A stretch of DNA of 30,000 bases from Stramonita haemastoma (GCA_030674155.1 CM060326.1:25774210-25804209), one strand, 5' to 3'. Shown: positions 1-15,991, numbered from the stretch's first letter. Notes: generated by a model not told the origin, from the sequence alone. A program made the numbers and translations.

Positions 1-583
1 ATGCTACTTTGTAATGAGGCAGATATTTGATTAAGATTGGTATTATTGGCATGAATTGTTGTGTCATCACAGAAAAGCTCACATGATTCTTTAATGTAGA
101 GTGGAAGGTCATTAACATATATAGAGAATAAAAGTGGACCTAGAACAGACCCTTGTGGTATCCCATATTTTACTGGTAGTGTAGATGATTTAATGTTATT
201 GATCGAAATATATTGTTGTCTATTATACAGGAATGATTTGATTAACTTCAGACCGTTATCAGATATGCCATATAGCATTAGTTTTCGGCATAGTAGTTCA
301 TGGTCAATTACATCAAACGCTTTAGCAAAGTCAACAAAAAGGGTTCCACAATATTTGTTATCATTTATTTTGTTGTGCCAAGAATCTACAATGTTAGTAA
401 GAGCTGTGTGGCAAGAATGATTTTTCCTGAATCCTGATTGGTTATCAATTAAAAGACTATAATGTTCAAAATGATTGCTAAGGTGTTTGTGTATATGTTT
501 TTTCAAGTGGTTTGGATATAATTGATAAAACTGATATTGGCCTGTAATTACATGGTTTTGAAGAGTCACCAGATTTATGAAAA
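1..583 (-). mobile_element. Non-LTR retrotransposon reverse transcriptase fragment, frameshifted
   Basis: This is the core of a LINE reverse transcriptase, which copies element RNA into DNA at the target site. On the minus strand the order is an NYRPIS-type segment near 535-550, then QSGFRKNHS near 430-450, then motif A (FVDFAKAFD) near 320-350. Motif B (GIPQGSVLGPLLF) lies near 130-165 and motif C near 63-74. Motif C reads F-C-D-D, with cysteine where alanine is usual; both aspartates are kept. The frame changes at a six-base T run (498-503), so one polypeptide cannot be read through. The 5' side ends at the GA array starting near 584, and the 3' side runs off the window. The motifs suit the CR1/L2/Jockey-like group; I cannot place the clade. 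It is a dead remnant unless the T run is a sequencing error. Confidence 0.9.
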
Positions 584-637
584 GGAAAGAGAGAGAGAGA
601 GGGGGGGGAGAGGAGAGAGAGAGAGAGAGAGAGGAGA

Positions 638-719
<82 letters not shown>
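584..719. repeat. (GA)n microsatellite with G-run interruptions
   Basis: An imperfect GA array of about 135 bp, interrupted by a G run near 601-608 and a TGA near 639. It separates the LINE RT fragment from the tail of SINE copy A. Read on the SINE (minus) strand it is (CT)n. Confidence 0.95.
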
Positions 720-4724
<4,005 letters not shown>

Positions 4725-4934
4725 CATGCTGGTTGAGATTATAAACTTAAGTCCTTTGTGCGAACATACGCAGAACACCTTGTGAACACGTTAAAGCCTG
4801 TTCCACTTTTCGAAAGAGTAGGCAATTGTTTGCCAGCGGGAACAGACGACAAAATTAGCAAAACTGCATATACACAGGAACTTGATGTGAAAAATCATAT
4901 GATGGTTGATTCTATTATTGTCAATGTAAACAAT
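4725..4934 (+). mobile_element. SINE-1 copy B, 5'-truncated and diverged
   Basis: It starts near the GGATGAGAC point of the SINE core (here GGTTGAGATTATAAAC) and lacks the whole tRNA head. It keeps the CGCAGAACA and CACGTTAAA blocks, the CCTGTTCC segment, the GGGAACAGA block and a diverged tail near 4880-4920. Microsatellites lie on both sides, ATCT upstream and CT downstream. It is more diverged than copies E and K, so probably older. Confidence 0.8.
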
Positions 4935-4935
4935 A

Positions 4936-5239
<304 letters not shown>

Positions 5240-5242
<3 letters not shown>

Positions 5243-5874
5243 ATCGTCAGCACTCTCCTATATGGCAGTGAAACATGGACAACATACTCCAAACAGGAGC
5301 GCAAACTGAACAGCTTCCACCTGCGCTCTCTCCGTCGCATCCTCGGCATCCACTGGAGTGACAAAGCTACCAACTCTCAGGTCCTCGAGGTTGCAGGTCT
5401 TCCCACCACGTACACACTCCTCAGTCAACGCAGACTCAGATGGCTCGGTCACGTGTGAAGGATGGAGGATGGACGCATTCCTAAAGATCTCCTCTATGGT
5501 GAACTTGCCTCCAGCAAGAGAAGCATTGGCCGCCCCCAACTGCGCTACAAAGATGTCTGCAAGTGTGACATGAAAGCCCTGGACATCAACCTAGAGAACA
5601 TTGAGGAGGTAGCGGCTGACCGCAGCAAATGGCGCAATGTTCTCCACAAACAGCTGAAGTGTGGTGAAGAAAAGATCCACACCGCAGCAAACGAAAAGAG
5701 AGCCAAGCGGAAGGCATGTGCTCCAGCCACCTCAACAAGCCACATCTGCATCAGATGCAACAGAGACTGCCACTCCTGCATTGGACTGACCAGCCACAGC
5801 CGGCGTTGTCGCTGAACAAATGACCTGTCTTTTGGCGCGAATTCCATAGTCGACACCGACTGACGGAGGCCTAC

Positions 5875-5875
<1 letters not shown>
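5240..5875 (+). mobile_element. LINE ORF2 C-terminal region with short 3' UTR, one in-frame stop
   Basis: A 5'-truncated non-LTR retrotransposon. The frame runs from 5240 to the stop at 5813-5815. It begins in the post-RT segment (LLYGSETWT near 5258-5285) and continues through RRLRWLG near 5430-5450. GRPQLRYKDVCK near 5530-5565 and DRSKWR near 5618-5636 follow. The end is a C-terminal C2HC-like zinc finger (C-x2-C ... H-x3-C, about 5745-5813), thought to bind nucleic acid in such elements. A TGA at 5456-5458 interrupts the frame at the position after LGHV, where relatives carry Cys or Arg. A 3' UTR of about 60 bp then runs directly into (AT)n. The 5' break is flush against (CA)n. GC content is visibly higher than the surroundings. 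Confidence 0.88.

Positions 5876-5967
<92 letters not shown>
5876..5967. repeat. (AT)n microsatellite at LINE 3' end
   Basis: About 90 bp of uninterrupted AT, beginning where the 3' UTR of the upstream LINE fragment ends. It may derive from the LINE's 3' tail. Confidence 0.95.
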
Positions 5968-5968
<1 letters not shown>

Positions 5969-6844
5969 TGCCATTAACCGATGGATTTGCTCAATTCCAG
6001 CACCTAAAGCTTGCCGACTATTTGACAGTGTCCACGCTATTCTGTTGCCCAGCATCGCGGTTTGGGGATTAGGTTTCTGCTTTCCATTACTGCTAAGAGA
6101 GGATTGGCCTCCTTTTTTCTCTGACGACACAAATCCAAGAAAGGCATTTGGACCGTTTTTTCCTCTGGCAAATGGCACTTTTCAATCGTAAACAAAAAAA
6201 CAAAGTGGTACAAAAATGGGTGAACATTGACTCCTTAGTATGATGAGCTGCTTTTTTAAAGCAGAATAGGTACACTTGTAAGTCAAACGGAATTTGGCTG
6301 CAGGGTCTAGATGGTGCGTTATGACACACATGTTATCTTTGCCATTAAGTTGCATAAAGTATTATTTTTATATGCCCATTGCCCGTACGTTTTTCACTGA
6401 TCTTAGAAACTTTGTTTCTAGCCTATGTGGTCGGTTTTCTTGTTTTAGGTCAGGACCAGTCACATCAGTGTTTTTTGATAACTTTAATACCATGATGACA
6501 TAGATAGCGTACTAACACCTCTGCTCAACCAGCGGTACTTTGTTTCATGTTTGCATGAAGTTTTCATGGTATGTGCTTTGACTCCATTTGTTTTGTAAAT
6601 TGTATTTATTTTTTGTTTTACCTGCATTTTGGCCCAATATATGTTTAAATTGAAGCGATTGATGTTTTAGTTCTCATCAATGTAAATTAATATAAGGCCA
6701 GATACCTCGTTTGTGTGAGAAGTAACAGTGCTTTTATTATATTCTCACGGTCAATACATACCAGTTGTTTTCTTGCTCATCTCCTACGGAACTCACCTGC
6801 ATAGCTCATGGACGTAATCTCCTGGGAAATGCAGAGTATGCTTT
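5968..6844. other. Intergenic sequence, no gene recognised
   Basis: AT-rich, mostly unique. An open frame of about 70 codons on the minus strand (about 5970-6178) continues into the AT array as Tyr-Ile repeats. I see no family resemblance in it. No SINE-1, family-2 or family-3 match is visible. Confidence 0.5.
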
Positions 6845-6975
6845 CTGGTGTGTCCACAAGACGTGTTTCTTTCTCATGGTTTTCGCACACGGAACCTCGG
6901 CTTATAGTCTCCACCAAAGGACTTTATGGAAAAAGCATTCAATGTCAAGGCTACTTTTGGAGCACTATTGCTTCA
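6845..6975 (-). mobile_element. SINE-1 copy C, degenerate fragment
   Basis: On the minus strand, AAGTCCTTTGG, GAGACTATAAGCCGAGG and CCGTGTGCGAA match the central SINE-1 core around 6890-6945. Further matches toward 6850 (ACGTCTTGTG and ACAC) and 6970 are weak. No tRNA head is recognisable. Confidence 0.6.
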
Positions 6976-7005
6976 GACATCAAACTGAATTGCTTTCCCT
7001 TGCTT

Positions 7006-7124
<119 letters not shown>

Positions 7125-7125
7125 C

Positions 7126-7414
7126 TTAGTTTGGCGACTGTGGGGGAAGCCCTGAAGACTTGACAACCAGTTCACTCCATTCCTCTCTGTTCTGCCTTTC
7201 TCAAAGTTTTGTTGAGTTCTAGGCCTGTCCATTTGCTGATATAGTGTTCCCATCTCTTCCTTGGTCTGCCTCTTTTTCTTTCTCCTTGGACGGTGCCTTG
7301 CAGTATTGTTTTTGCAAGTCCTTTTAATCTTGTGACATGTCCGTACCCATTAAGTTTACGTTTCTCTCTTTTCTTTGGAATTGCAAAACCAGAGTATTTT
7401 GTACGGTAAGACAT
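7126..7414 (-). mobile_element. LINE ORF2 C-terminus, frameshifted
   Basis: On the minus strand the frame contains GYGHVTRLKGLAKTILQGTV (near 7295-7355), then RKRGRPRKRW (near 7245-7275) and WTGLELNKTLRKAE (near 7190-7230). This is the conserved post-RT C-terminal block of many animal LINEs. A one-base shift near 7185-7195 moves the closing segment (RQNREEWSELV, then a stop at 7126-7128) into another frame. The region upstream of about 7390 is too diverged to align. It shares the GHVT...LAKT...T pattern with the 26.1-26.4 kb remnant. It is a 5'-truncated dead copy. Confidence 0.85.
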
Positions 7415-8525
7415 AACTATGGTGGTTTTTTTGTGTCACTTGTGTTTATAGGTCTTTTTTCAGAGGAGAAGGAAACCATTTTCAACAGTGAATCTTGCTG
7501 CCAGTCTTATAATAGTTCACAAAAATCATACAGTCGAAAAAAATACTAGCGACTAAAACTAAAATTGACACATTACCTATTTATGGACAGCTTTTGAGAA
7601 CATTATTTATTTACCCGCATCGTATATAATTTTAATTGCTCATATTTTTCTGTTGTAGGAAAGAGCTCTATTACTATGGTCTTTGTTTACGGAAGTAGGA
7701 GGTGGAGCTGTGGAAGGAGAGAAGGGAAAGGAAATAAGATGCAGCAACGCACGAAAAAAATATATATGACAGCGCTGATCGACAAGTCTTTAAAGAATGC
7801 TAGATTGGTGTCCATCTGGATACAGAGATCTTCATCAAATCATCTATCTAAAAGCGTATGGGTGGAGCCACTTTATTACGTTTGTTGGCCATTAATACGT
7901 GATTGATGGATGACTTTCTCTCCGTAATTGCTTCACGCTAAACTGCACTGAAAAACACTCAGACACTACAAGAGCCTGGTGTGTAAAACATGAGAGCCAA
8001 TTGAAAAAGCAAAATGGCCTGTGCTTCCTGTTCTTTAAGGGACTGAGCAAGAAGCAAAAATTCGTCGGTTTAAATAATGGTACTAAAATATTTCGGACAA
8101 AATATCATAGCATTTGTTTGGTAATTGTGCAACGATTTAAAAATGTTCGAAACAGCGTTGAATTCCATTTACAATTCTTGCCATCTCACTGTAGGTTTAT
8201 ATCTGGCTCGCTGTTATTTATACGTCGTACTTTATGACAAGCTAGACAACTTCAGAGCTAACCTGCTCAGGTAATCGAGCACACATTCTGGGGCTGTAAA
8301 AGTAGTGAAGATTCTATGAAACTTCCATATTTGGTATAACAGCTATTATATAACATATTCGGTCTATGAAAATAATGCCAAATGCATGAAATAATAGAAT
8401 GGCATGGCATCCAAATAGAATCGGTAGTTTCAAAATAAGTCGTAGAAAAAACGATTGTATGAGTATCCCAGGTGCAAAAGGATCGAGTCATCACGGAGAC
8501 ACCCAATTGAGGAAGGTCTATCTTA
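7415..8525. other. Intergenic sequence, no gene recognised
   Basis: AT-rich unique sequence; open frames are all under about 80 codons with no domain. A stretch near 8033-8060 (GGGACTGAGCAAGAAGCAAAAA) is faintly like the 3' end of family 2, but too weak to call. Confidence 0.5.
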
Positions 8526-8700
8526 GAGCTAAATTAGCACCGACTCCACTGCCCCAAAAGTCCTTTGGATGAGACTATAATGAAGCCCTGTGGATGAACG
8601 CACGCAGAACATCTTGAGCAAACATTAAAATCCCCTTTTGCGTTTTGTGAAAATGAGACGATGTCGTGGGTCTAGGAATGAATTACCAAATAAAACGTAT
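8526..8700 (+). mobile_element. SINE-1 copy D, diverged internal fragment
   Basis: CGACTCCACTGCCCCAAAAG, TTTGGATGAGACTATAA and GAACGCACGCAGAACATCTTG match the SINE-1 core. The match fades after about 8640 and can be followed loosely to about 8700. The tRNA head is absent or unrecognisable, and no microsatellite adjoins. Confidence 0.75.
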
Positions 8701-8869
8701 TGCTTGCACACAGCCGTCTTTCTTAGACACAGTCCCCGATGTCGAAATACAGCTGCCGTAATAAAGGATGAAAACGGTCGCGTACACATCATCACAACAC
8801 TGGTGAACGTCGGAGCTCTAGCCAAGAAAGAAACAGATTTTTTTTAAGAAAAAAAAGAAAAGAAAATTA

Positions 8870-9065
8870 AAACTGCTTGAGTCACCAGCCTCAATGGCCT
8901 GCCTCTGAAGCAGACTTGGAAGACGCACTGGCTCCTGAAGGGAACTCCCGTCACGGCTCAGGGGCCAAGAGGTTAAGAAATTGAAATTAACTCCTGCCAT
9001 TCACAGTGAAGCAGCGCCATTGGCTTTGATTCAAAAGGGAATGAGCAGAAGCCAAAAAACTTTTT
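8870..9065 (+). repeat. Family-2 dispersed repeat, copy a
   Basis: It shares with the copy near 20.6 kb the string CACGGCTCAGGGGCCAAGAG/CACGCCTCAGGGGCCAAAGG, followed by GTTAA, GAAATTGAAATTAACT and a TGCC ending. The 3' part (AAAAGGGAATGAGCAGAAGCC, about 9033-9053) resembles the ends of the other copies. No open frame, tRNA box or terminal inverted repeat is evident. I do not recognise the family. Confidence 0.65.
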
Positions 9066-9354
9066 TAACAAGCAGTCATCAGTTGTGAAAGCGTGATTTC
9101 TTTCTTTCTTTGTTGTCGCTGTTGGCGTTTTTTCTTTGTTTTGTTGTTGTTTTGATAAAGGTTAATTGCGTTTTGACGTTAATGAAGCATGTGTATATCG
9201 GTTGCGTGAGTGTAGAAAGGTTGCATCAGATTAAAAAGAAGTAAAGTTATACGATACATTTCTGGCAACTAAAATTAGAAACATAGCAACCACATTATGA
9301 GAAAAAATTACAATCTTTTGCCTGATCAGCTTCTTATTCATCAACCAAGCATAT
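9066..9354. other. AT-rich spacer
   Basis: Unique AT-rich sequence between family-2 copy a and the CT array, with short TTG/TTTC runs near 9090-9155. Nothing recognised. Confidence 0.5.
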
Positions 9355-9360
9355 CTCTCT

Positions 9361-9454
<94 letters not shown>
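9355..9454. repeat. (CT)n microsatellite
   Basis: A CT array with one CTTC interruption, joined directly to the 5' edge of truncated SINE copy E. Confidence 0.97.
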
Positions 9455-9458
<4 letters not shown>

Positions 9459-9675
9459 GATGAGACTTTAAACCGAGGCCCCGTGTGCGAACGCACGCAG
9501 AATATCTTGCGCACACGTTAAATCCTGTTCCGCTTTTCGTAAGAGTAGGCCATCGTGTGCCGGAGGGAACAGATAACATTTACAAAACTGCATACACACC
9601 GGGACTGGATGAAAAAAAGCACAAGGGTGCTTATTCCATTATCCTCGATATAAAAGAATAAATCAAAATTAAATT
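9455..9675 (+). mobile_element. SINE-1 copy E, 5'-truncated at the core
   Basis: It begins exactly at TTCGGATGAGACTTTAAACC with no tRNA head. It then follows the consensus closely through CGCAGAATATCTTGCGCACA, the CGCTTTTCGTAAGAGTAGGC block and GGGACTGGATGAAAAAAAGC to the tail GATATAAAAGAATAAATC. CT arrays lie on both sides. Confidence 0.88.
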
Positions 9676-9763
<88 letters not shown>

Positions 9764-9782
9764 GCTATCTCTCTCTCTCTGC
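9676..9782. repeat. Poly-C then (CT)n
   Basis: A run of about ten C residues passes into about 100 bp of CT, immediately after the tail of SINE copy E. Confidence 0.95.
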
Positions 9783-10530
9783 CTCCTCTTTCTCAGCAGT
9801 AGTTTTAATGTATTGCTGATGTATCACTGAGAATACCAATCTTGAGCCCAACATGATGTCCAGATGTCCTGCTGAACTTTCAATGCCTTTATTTTGCTTT
9901 CTTGAAATTCATCATTATAATCACATCATCACCATCATCACCACCCTTGTGATCATCACACTTGCATCAACATTCTCATTGCAATCATTATAGACACCAT
10001 CAAAAGCATCCATGCAATCTTTGTCATCGTTTTTACTGCTTTTATCATCATAATTACGTAGTCGAGATGGAAAATAGATGAATGCTCTTCCAAACGAAAA
10101 GCACAGCGACTGAAAGCATCAAACATAGAAGCAATCAAACACAGCAATATTAGGCTGTTAAAAAGAAATTCGAAGGTATGAATGAGTTCAGGTCTATACA
10201 GGGATTCCAGAGCACTGGATTCGCGCCATGAAAGCGTTGAAGTGGAAACCCCTGAACACTGGCTGTAGCTTGAACGGCAGGCGACGGATGATGATTCATA
10301 TATACATTTCCTCCGTCTCTTGTTTGGCATCAGATTTGCCTAGGAATGTTGTGTAGATGGTCAAAAGTAGTCATAAACAAAAATAGGGATGAATAACTGG
10401 TTATGTTGTCGTCAAGTCCAGAATGCAATCAGTCATGGTTTTGCTCTGTCACTCACACACTTTTCAATCCTTCACACTTATTCCTGAAAGAACAGAAAGG
10501 AAATTGTGTGAGAAAGTGGGGTGACCTGAC
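9783..10530. other. Intergenic sequence with degenerate ATC repeats
   Basis: A decayed (ATC)n-like tract occupies about 9910-10050. A 124-codon minus-strand frame (9956-10330) shows no recognisable domain, and part of it reads through the ATC tract, so I do not call it a gene. Confidence 0.5.
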
Positions 10531-10730
10531 CCATAGACCTGTGAACTTTAGTCTGGAAATCTGCGACAGATGGTTACTTCTGGGAGTAGCGTCCTGTCAG
10601 TCTTCAGAGGTCAAAAGATCAAGAGAAAGTGAAATTAGCTTTTGCCGTGAATAGTACTGTGTCTTCTGAGTTCAGGAAAAGGACTCTAGGAGAAGTGGAC
10701 AGAAGCCTGAAATATTGGACAGGTTTCTCT
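10531..10730 (+). repeat. Family-2 dispersed repeat, copy c
   Basis: AGTCTGGAAATCTGCGACAG and ATGGTTACT near 10550-10578 match the copy near 22.2 kb (AGTCTGGAACTCTGCGACAG, ATGGTGACT). AGAGGTCAAAAG and GTGAAATTAGCTTTTGCCGT then match the other members. GTGGACAGAAGCCTGAAATA (about 10697-10716) matches the 3' end of copy d. Confidence 0.65.
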
Positions 10731-11975
<1,245 letters not shown>

Positions 11976-12300
11976 GTGTTAATCAGTGTTAATCAATCCA
12001 AAGTTATTGTGTGAGATAGCATTGTCTCTGATGCAATCCCCAGTATTCTCTTTTTTATAAAGTACTACTGTGAAGATTGTGAAATTATAACACCCTACTG
12101 TGGCAATGTATCTTTTTGCTTTATTTGTTTCATCTTACAGTTTCAGATTTTAAAGTTCTCTATTGTCTCGATTGTTTTTGTTATTATTTGCATTTCTCAT
12201 GCCATGTTTTGCAACATTCTTGTTATATAGTTTTGTAATCAGTCTTCATATGTACATAATTACCAACACACTTTTAAAAAAAACCTTATCTCTTTATTGC
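11976..12300. other. AT-rich intergenic sequence
   Basis: It includes a short local direct duplication of GTTAATCA near 11978-11996. Nothing else recognised. Confidence 0.45.
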
Positions 12301-12362
12301 CCCCCCCCCCCCCTCCTCCCTCGTCTAATATCACTTTAAGTGTACAGACGTAAAATCAAAAC

Positions 12363-12426
<64 letters not shown>

Positions 12427-12472
12427 GCCAGCCGCGCCGCGACGCCCCCCGCGCATACACACACACACACAC
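12301..12472. repeat. Poly-C, (CA)n with a GC-rich interruption
   Basis: Poly-C at 12301-12313. After a short spacer comes (CA)n at about 12363-12423, a 33-bp GC-rich insert (12424-12456, containing GCCGCGCCGCGACGCCCCCC), and a shorter CA run to 12472. The insert is not an evident CA derivative. Confidence 0.9.
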
Positions 12473-13077
12473 AAAATTCAGTAATACTGTAAATAATACA
12501 ATTATTTTTTGCAATATCCACAGACCCGATAATAAACAGATGGTTGATAAATACATATTTTAATCGGCACTTTTTTTCATTTTTGCTTTGAATTCCTTTT
12601 TAAAGACCAGTTTGCCTGATATCAAACGAGAAGTATTTCTTTAGGCTAAAAAAAGAAAAACAATATATAGACTATTATTAGAAACAAAATAAAGACAGAC
12701 GACACAAACAAAAAGCACAATTGAAGAAACAAAAATCCCTATTCTTGGCTTTGTTTTCTTTTTGTTTCAAACTACAGTCTGAATGTCTTGAAATATTCTT
12801 TGTCTGCCTGTCTGTATCTGTCTTTCTGTATCTCTGTCTTACTGTATTTTTGTCTATTGTATCTCTGTCTGTCTCCCACTCCTTTTCTCTCTCTCATTCA
12901 TTGATTTTTTGATTTATCAACAATTGAATGGCGTTAATGACTGAATGATTTCTTTGCTATTTTAAATTTATTTGTTAATTAATTCATCGATTTATTAACA
13001 TTAATTTTGTTTCATTTTTTCCCCACGAGAGCCTGGTGTAAGGAAGCCTCTGGCTTATCCAATAACCTCAATAAAAT
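12473..13077. other. AT-rich intergenic sequence
   Basis: It contains a degenerate CTGT/TATCTGT tract at about 12800-12880. No gene recognised. Confidence 0.5.
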
Positions 13078-13110
13078 TTCGAGTTCGAGTTCGAGTTCGT
13101 CGAGCTCGAG

Positions 13111-13204
<94 letters not shown>

Positions 13205-13230
13205 ACTCTCTCTTCTCTCTCTCTCTCTCT
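13078..13230. repeat. (GAGTTC)n hexanucleotide joined to (CT)n
   Basis: About five units of GAGTTC/GAGCTC (13078-13110) are followed at once by an imperfect CT array. The array adjoins the 5' edge of SINE copy F. Confidence 0.92.
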
Positions 13231-13454
13231 CCACTCTCCAAAAAGTCTTTGATGAGACTTAACCAGCCGTGTGCGACGACAGACATCTTGCGCACACGTT
13301 AAATCCTGTTCGCTTTCGTAGGTAGCCATCGTGTGCGTGGAACAGATGACAATATTTACAAAATGATTACAACGGACGATAAAAAGACATGATTGCTTAT
13401 TCTGTTATCCTCGATATAAAAGAATCATAATAAATAATAAATAAATAAATAAAT
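13231..13454 (+). mobile_element. SINE-1 copy F, truncated, with many short deletions
   Basis: It begins at CCACTCTCCAAAAAGTC, about 25 bp upstream of the GGATGAGAC point. It matches the consensus through CATCTTGCGCACACGTTAAA, GAACAGATGACAATATTTAC and CTCGATATAAAAGAATCATA, then an AAAT tail. Relative to copies E and J it lacks many single bases, mostly from doubled letters (CGAACGCACGCAGAA becomes CGACGACAGA; CCGCTTTTCG becomes CGCTTTCG). That is either decay or homopolymer-type consensus error. CT arrays lie on both sides. Confidence 0.85.
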
Positions 13455-13471
13455 TTCTCTCTCTCTCTCTT

Positions 13472-13566
<95 letters not shown>
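13455..13566. repeat. (CT)n microsatellite
   Basis: Imperfect CT array with TTC interruptions, directly after the tail of SINE copy F. Confidence 0.97.
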
Positions 13567-13568
<2 letters not shown>

Positions 13569-13680
13569 TATTTCTTGTCTGGTTTTTGCTGCTTGGTATG
13601 GTTTCTTGCTCTTGGTATTTGGATCATTATTATTGTTCTTTAGTTAGGGCTTTTTAAATCTAGATCTTATCCCTGACAAT

Positions 13681-13750
13681 GGCGGGGACTGGATGTAAAA
13701 AAAAAAGCACACGAGTGCTTATTCAGTATTCTCGAAATAAAAGAATTTGC
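13681..13750 (+). mobile_element. SINE-1 copy G, 3' tail only
   Basis: GGGGACTGGATGTAAAAAAA, AGCACACGAGTGCTTATTC and CTCGAAATAAAAGAA match the last 70 bp of SINE-1. Only the tail remains, and it is followed within about 30 bp by a poly-C/(CT)n array. Confidence 0.8.
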
Positions 13751-13774
13751 CTTGCCGTGACTTGCCTTGCCTTG

Positions 13775-13923
13775 CCCCCCCCCCCCCCCCCCCGCCCCCC
13801 CCCCCCCCCCCTCTCTCTTCTCTCTCTCTCTCTCAACTTCTCTTCTCTGTCTCTGTTGTCTTCTGTCTTCTGTTCTCTTGTCTCTTCTGTCTCTCTTCTG
13901 TCTCTCTCTGTCTCTCTGTCTCT

Positions 13924-13993
<70 letters not shown>

Positions 13994-13997
13994 CTCT

Positions 13998-14034
<37 letters not shown>

Positions 14035-14036
14035 GT
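13775..14036. repeat. Poly-C, then CT/CTGT-rich array
   Basis: About 35 C residues broken by a single G, followed by roughly 225 bp of CT with CTGT and TTC variants. Overlapping proline/serine/leucine frames of 98-144 codons here come from the repeat. Confidence 0.95.
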
Positions 14037-15194
14037 AACTTAGAATACTTAAAACACTATTTTACATTAAGCTTCTTATTTACAACATTTCAGACGGTAA
14101 TGGAGCTTAAAAAACTTTTCATGTCAAGGCTTTTTCCAGTCCCCTTCCATTCCTCTTCATTTGCTACTCTGGCGCTGTTGTACTTTCATTTCTGGAGGTA
14201 GACAACGGACCTTGCACAGAGTGCTATAATTGGAGTCGTTAATGGTTTTAAGAATAAGACCAAACTATCAAGGTCTAAGAAATAACAGCACATATCTTTT
14301 GTTTTTTCACCTACATTCTCTTATAACTAAGATCAAGTCCAAAGTACGTACTGGCTGTGTATATATCAAAGACTTTTGCACCTGGGGAAAAGTACGAATT
14401 TACGATAAGATCATATGTAGTCCTTTCCCATTTTGCGTTGCTTTTGTAGTGCGGGTTAAAAATATTGCTGCATGTGCAAAATTTAATGCATGTTATACGA
14501 TCCATATTTGCAGTAACACATGTCCACCAACATCGATATATTTCTTTTGATATGTATTATTAGGGAGGAAAAAATTACTAAGATTGCTTTCGGACTGTTT
14601 AGGGTTTATAGTTTTTTTTTTAGCTATAAGTACTCTCTTATTAGATAATTGATTTGTACCTACAATTAACAATCTCCTTTTCATCAAACTGTTTTCCCCA
14701 TCCCATCCACCACACCCTTGAGAGACTAGAATCATTGCTTCCTGATAGTCCTAAAACAGAACTGGCCTTTTCCATTATTACACAAAGCCGTAGAACTCAC
14801 TAGCAGTTTCCTTGTTTTACAGCACTTTTGAAGCTGTTTGAAGAAAACAAAATAATCACGAAACTCGGTGAACACTGTTCCTTGGCATTGTAGTTTTTCC
14901 ATAAGAACAACAGGAGTGCACTTTTAAGAGAAAAAGGGCTACGGACAGTAGATAATGACTAGTGCCAAGTAAGTAAATGTGAGATATTTCAGGATTTTCC
15001 ATGTATTTTCTTATAACAGATACTGCAGACTTTTCTCTGTAAATAATCGTTCGAACCTTTACTTCGATTTAAATTAAGTCTTTCCAAATCTGATCTAAAA
15101 CCATTTGCATTGTTTCTATATTTTCCATTCATGGCAAATAAATCGATATTTACCCTCCTTTTCTTTTTACTAACATTGTTACAATGACAGAACT
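14037..15194. other. Intergenic sequence, no gene recognised
   Basis: AT-rich, mostly unique. The longest frame (106 codons, 14230-14550) has no recognisable domain and no other sign of coding. Confidence 0.5.
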
Positions 15195-15545
15195 TAGGGA
15201 CAGGATAGCCTCGTGGTTAAAGCATTGCACTCGCAATCTGACGACCCGGGTTCGAGTCCCGTTCAAGGGAATATTTTCCCCTGGAGTTAGTACTAGTGCA
15301 GACTCTACTCTGCCCAAAAGTCCTTCGGATGAGACTATAGACCGAGGCCCTGTATGCGAACGCACGCAGAACATCTAGCGCACATGTTAAACTTGTTCTA
15401 CTTTTCAAAAGAGTAGGCGATTGTATGCTGACGGGAACAGATGATAATATTTACAAAACCGCATGTACACGGGGACTAGGATGCAAAAAAGCACGTGAGC
15501 GCTTATTCTATCATCCTTGATATTAAAGAATATAATAAGTTTCTC
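15195..15545 (+). mobile_element. SINE-1 copy H, near full length
   Basis: The tRNA-like head starts at about 15196 (GGGACAGGATAGCCTCGTGG). It holds an A-box-like site, a stem-loop with ATTGC/GCAAT arms in the anticodon-arm region, and a perfect B box. The GGAATATTTTCCCCTGG hairpin follows, then the core from GGATGAGACTATAGACCGAG (about 15327) and the tail ending near TATTAAAGAATATAATAAG. The head is not a working tRNA gene: the acceptor ends do not pair convincingly. No target-site duplication is visible and no microsatellite adjoins. Confidence 0.9.
15206..15259 (+). promoter_or_regulatory. Internal Pol III promoter of SINE copy H
   Basis: The A-box-like TAGCCTCGTGG (15206-15216) has C at the usual A position. 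The B box GGTTCGAGTCC (15249-15259) is canonical. Spacing is as in tRNA genes. Confidence 0.7.
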
Positions 15546-15991
15546 AAATTTGCGGGCAGCATTTTTTTTATTGATTTATTTTGTTTTTTCCCTCTTTTTG
15601 TAGTTCCAGATTCAATTATACCTATACCTGCTTACGTTATATTTATGGAGAAGCCACTTTCATGTTAAAAATAATTCAACATCGATAAAAAAAGTTTGTT
15701 ATTTTGTTTTATGGCAAATTGAAATGGGTTATCTCTCCCCGTTGCCAGCCATGCAACGAAAATAAATCCACTATTTTTGCGTTTGTATGTTTGTTTCACT
15801 TTTTGCTTTACCCCATGTCTTTTAAGTTTAAGACTGACATAATATGACATGTTTACATTACTTTTAAAAAGCCATTTGGCTCCAGAGAGCAAGGAAGGAA
15901 TCAGAAATAATTCACAGGAAAAGAGAAGAAAAATCGAAGCAAAAGGGCCAAGTCAGAAATCCAGATGACTAAGCGGGCAGGACTGTAGGCA
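15546..15991. other. Intergenic sequence, no gene recognised
   Basis: AT-rich unique sequence between SINE copy H and the left flank of the minisatellite locus. Nothing recognised. Confidence 0.45.

Noticed and set aside
9956..10330. 124-codon minus-strand frame
   Set aside because: No recognisable domain, and the C-terminal part is translation of a decayed ATC repeat.
15195..15270. Functional tRNA genes at SINE heads (also about 1010-1080 and 21036-21110)
   Set aside because: A and B boxes are present, but the acceptor and anticodon arms do not fold into a proper tRNA, and each is followed by the same SINE core.
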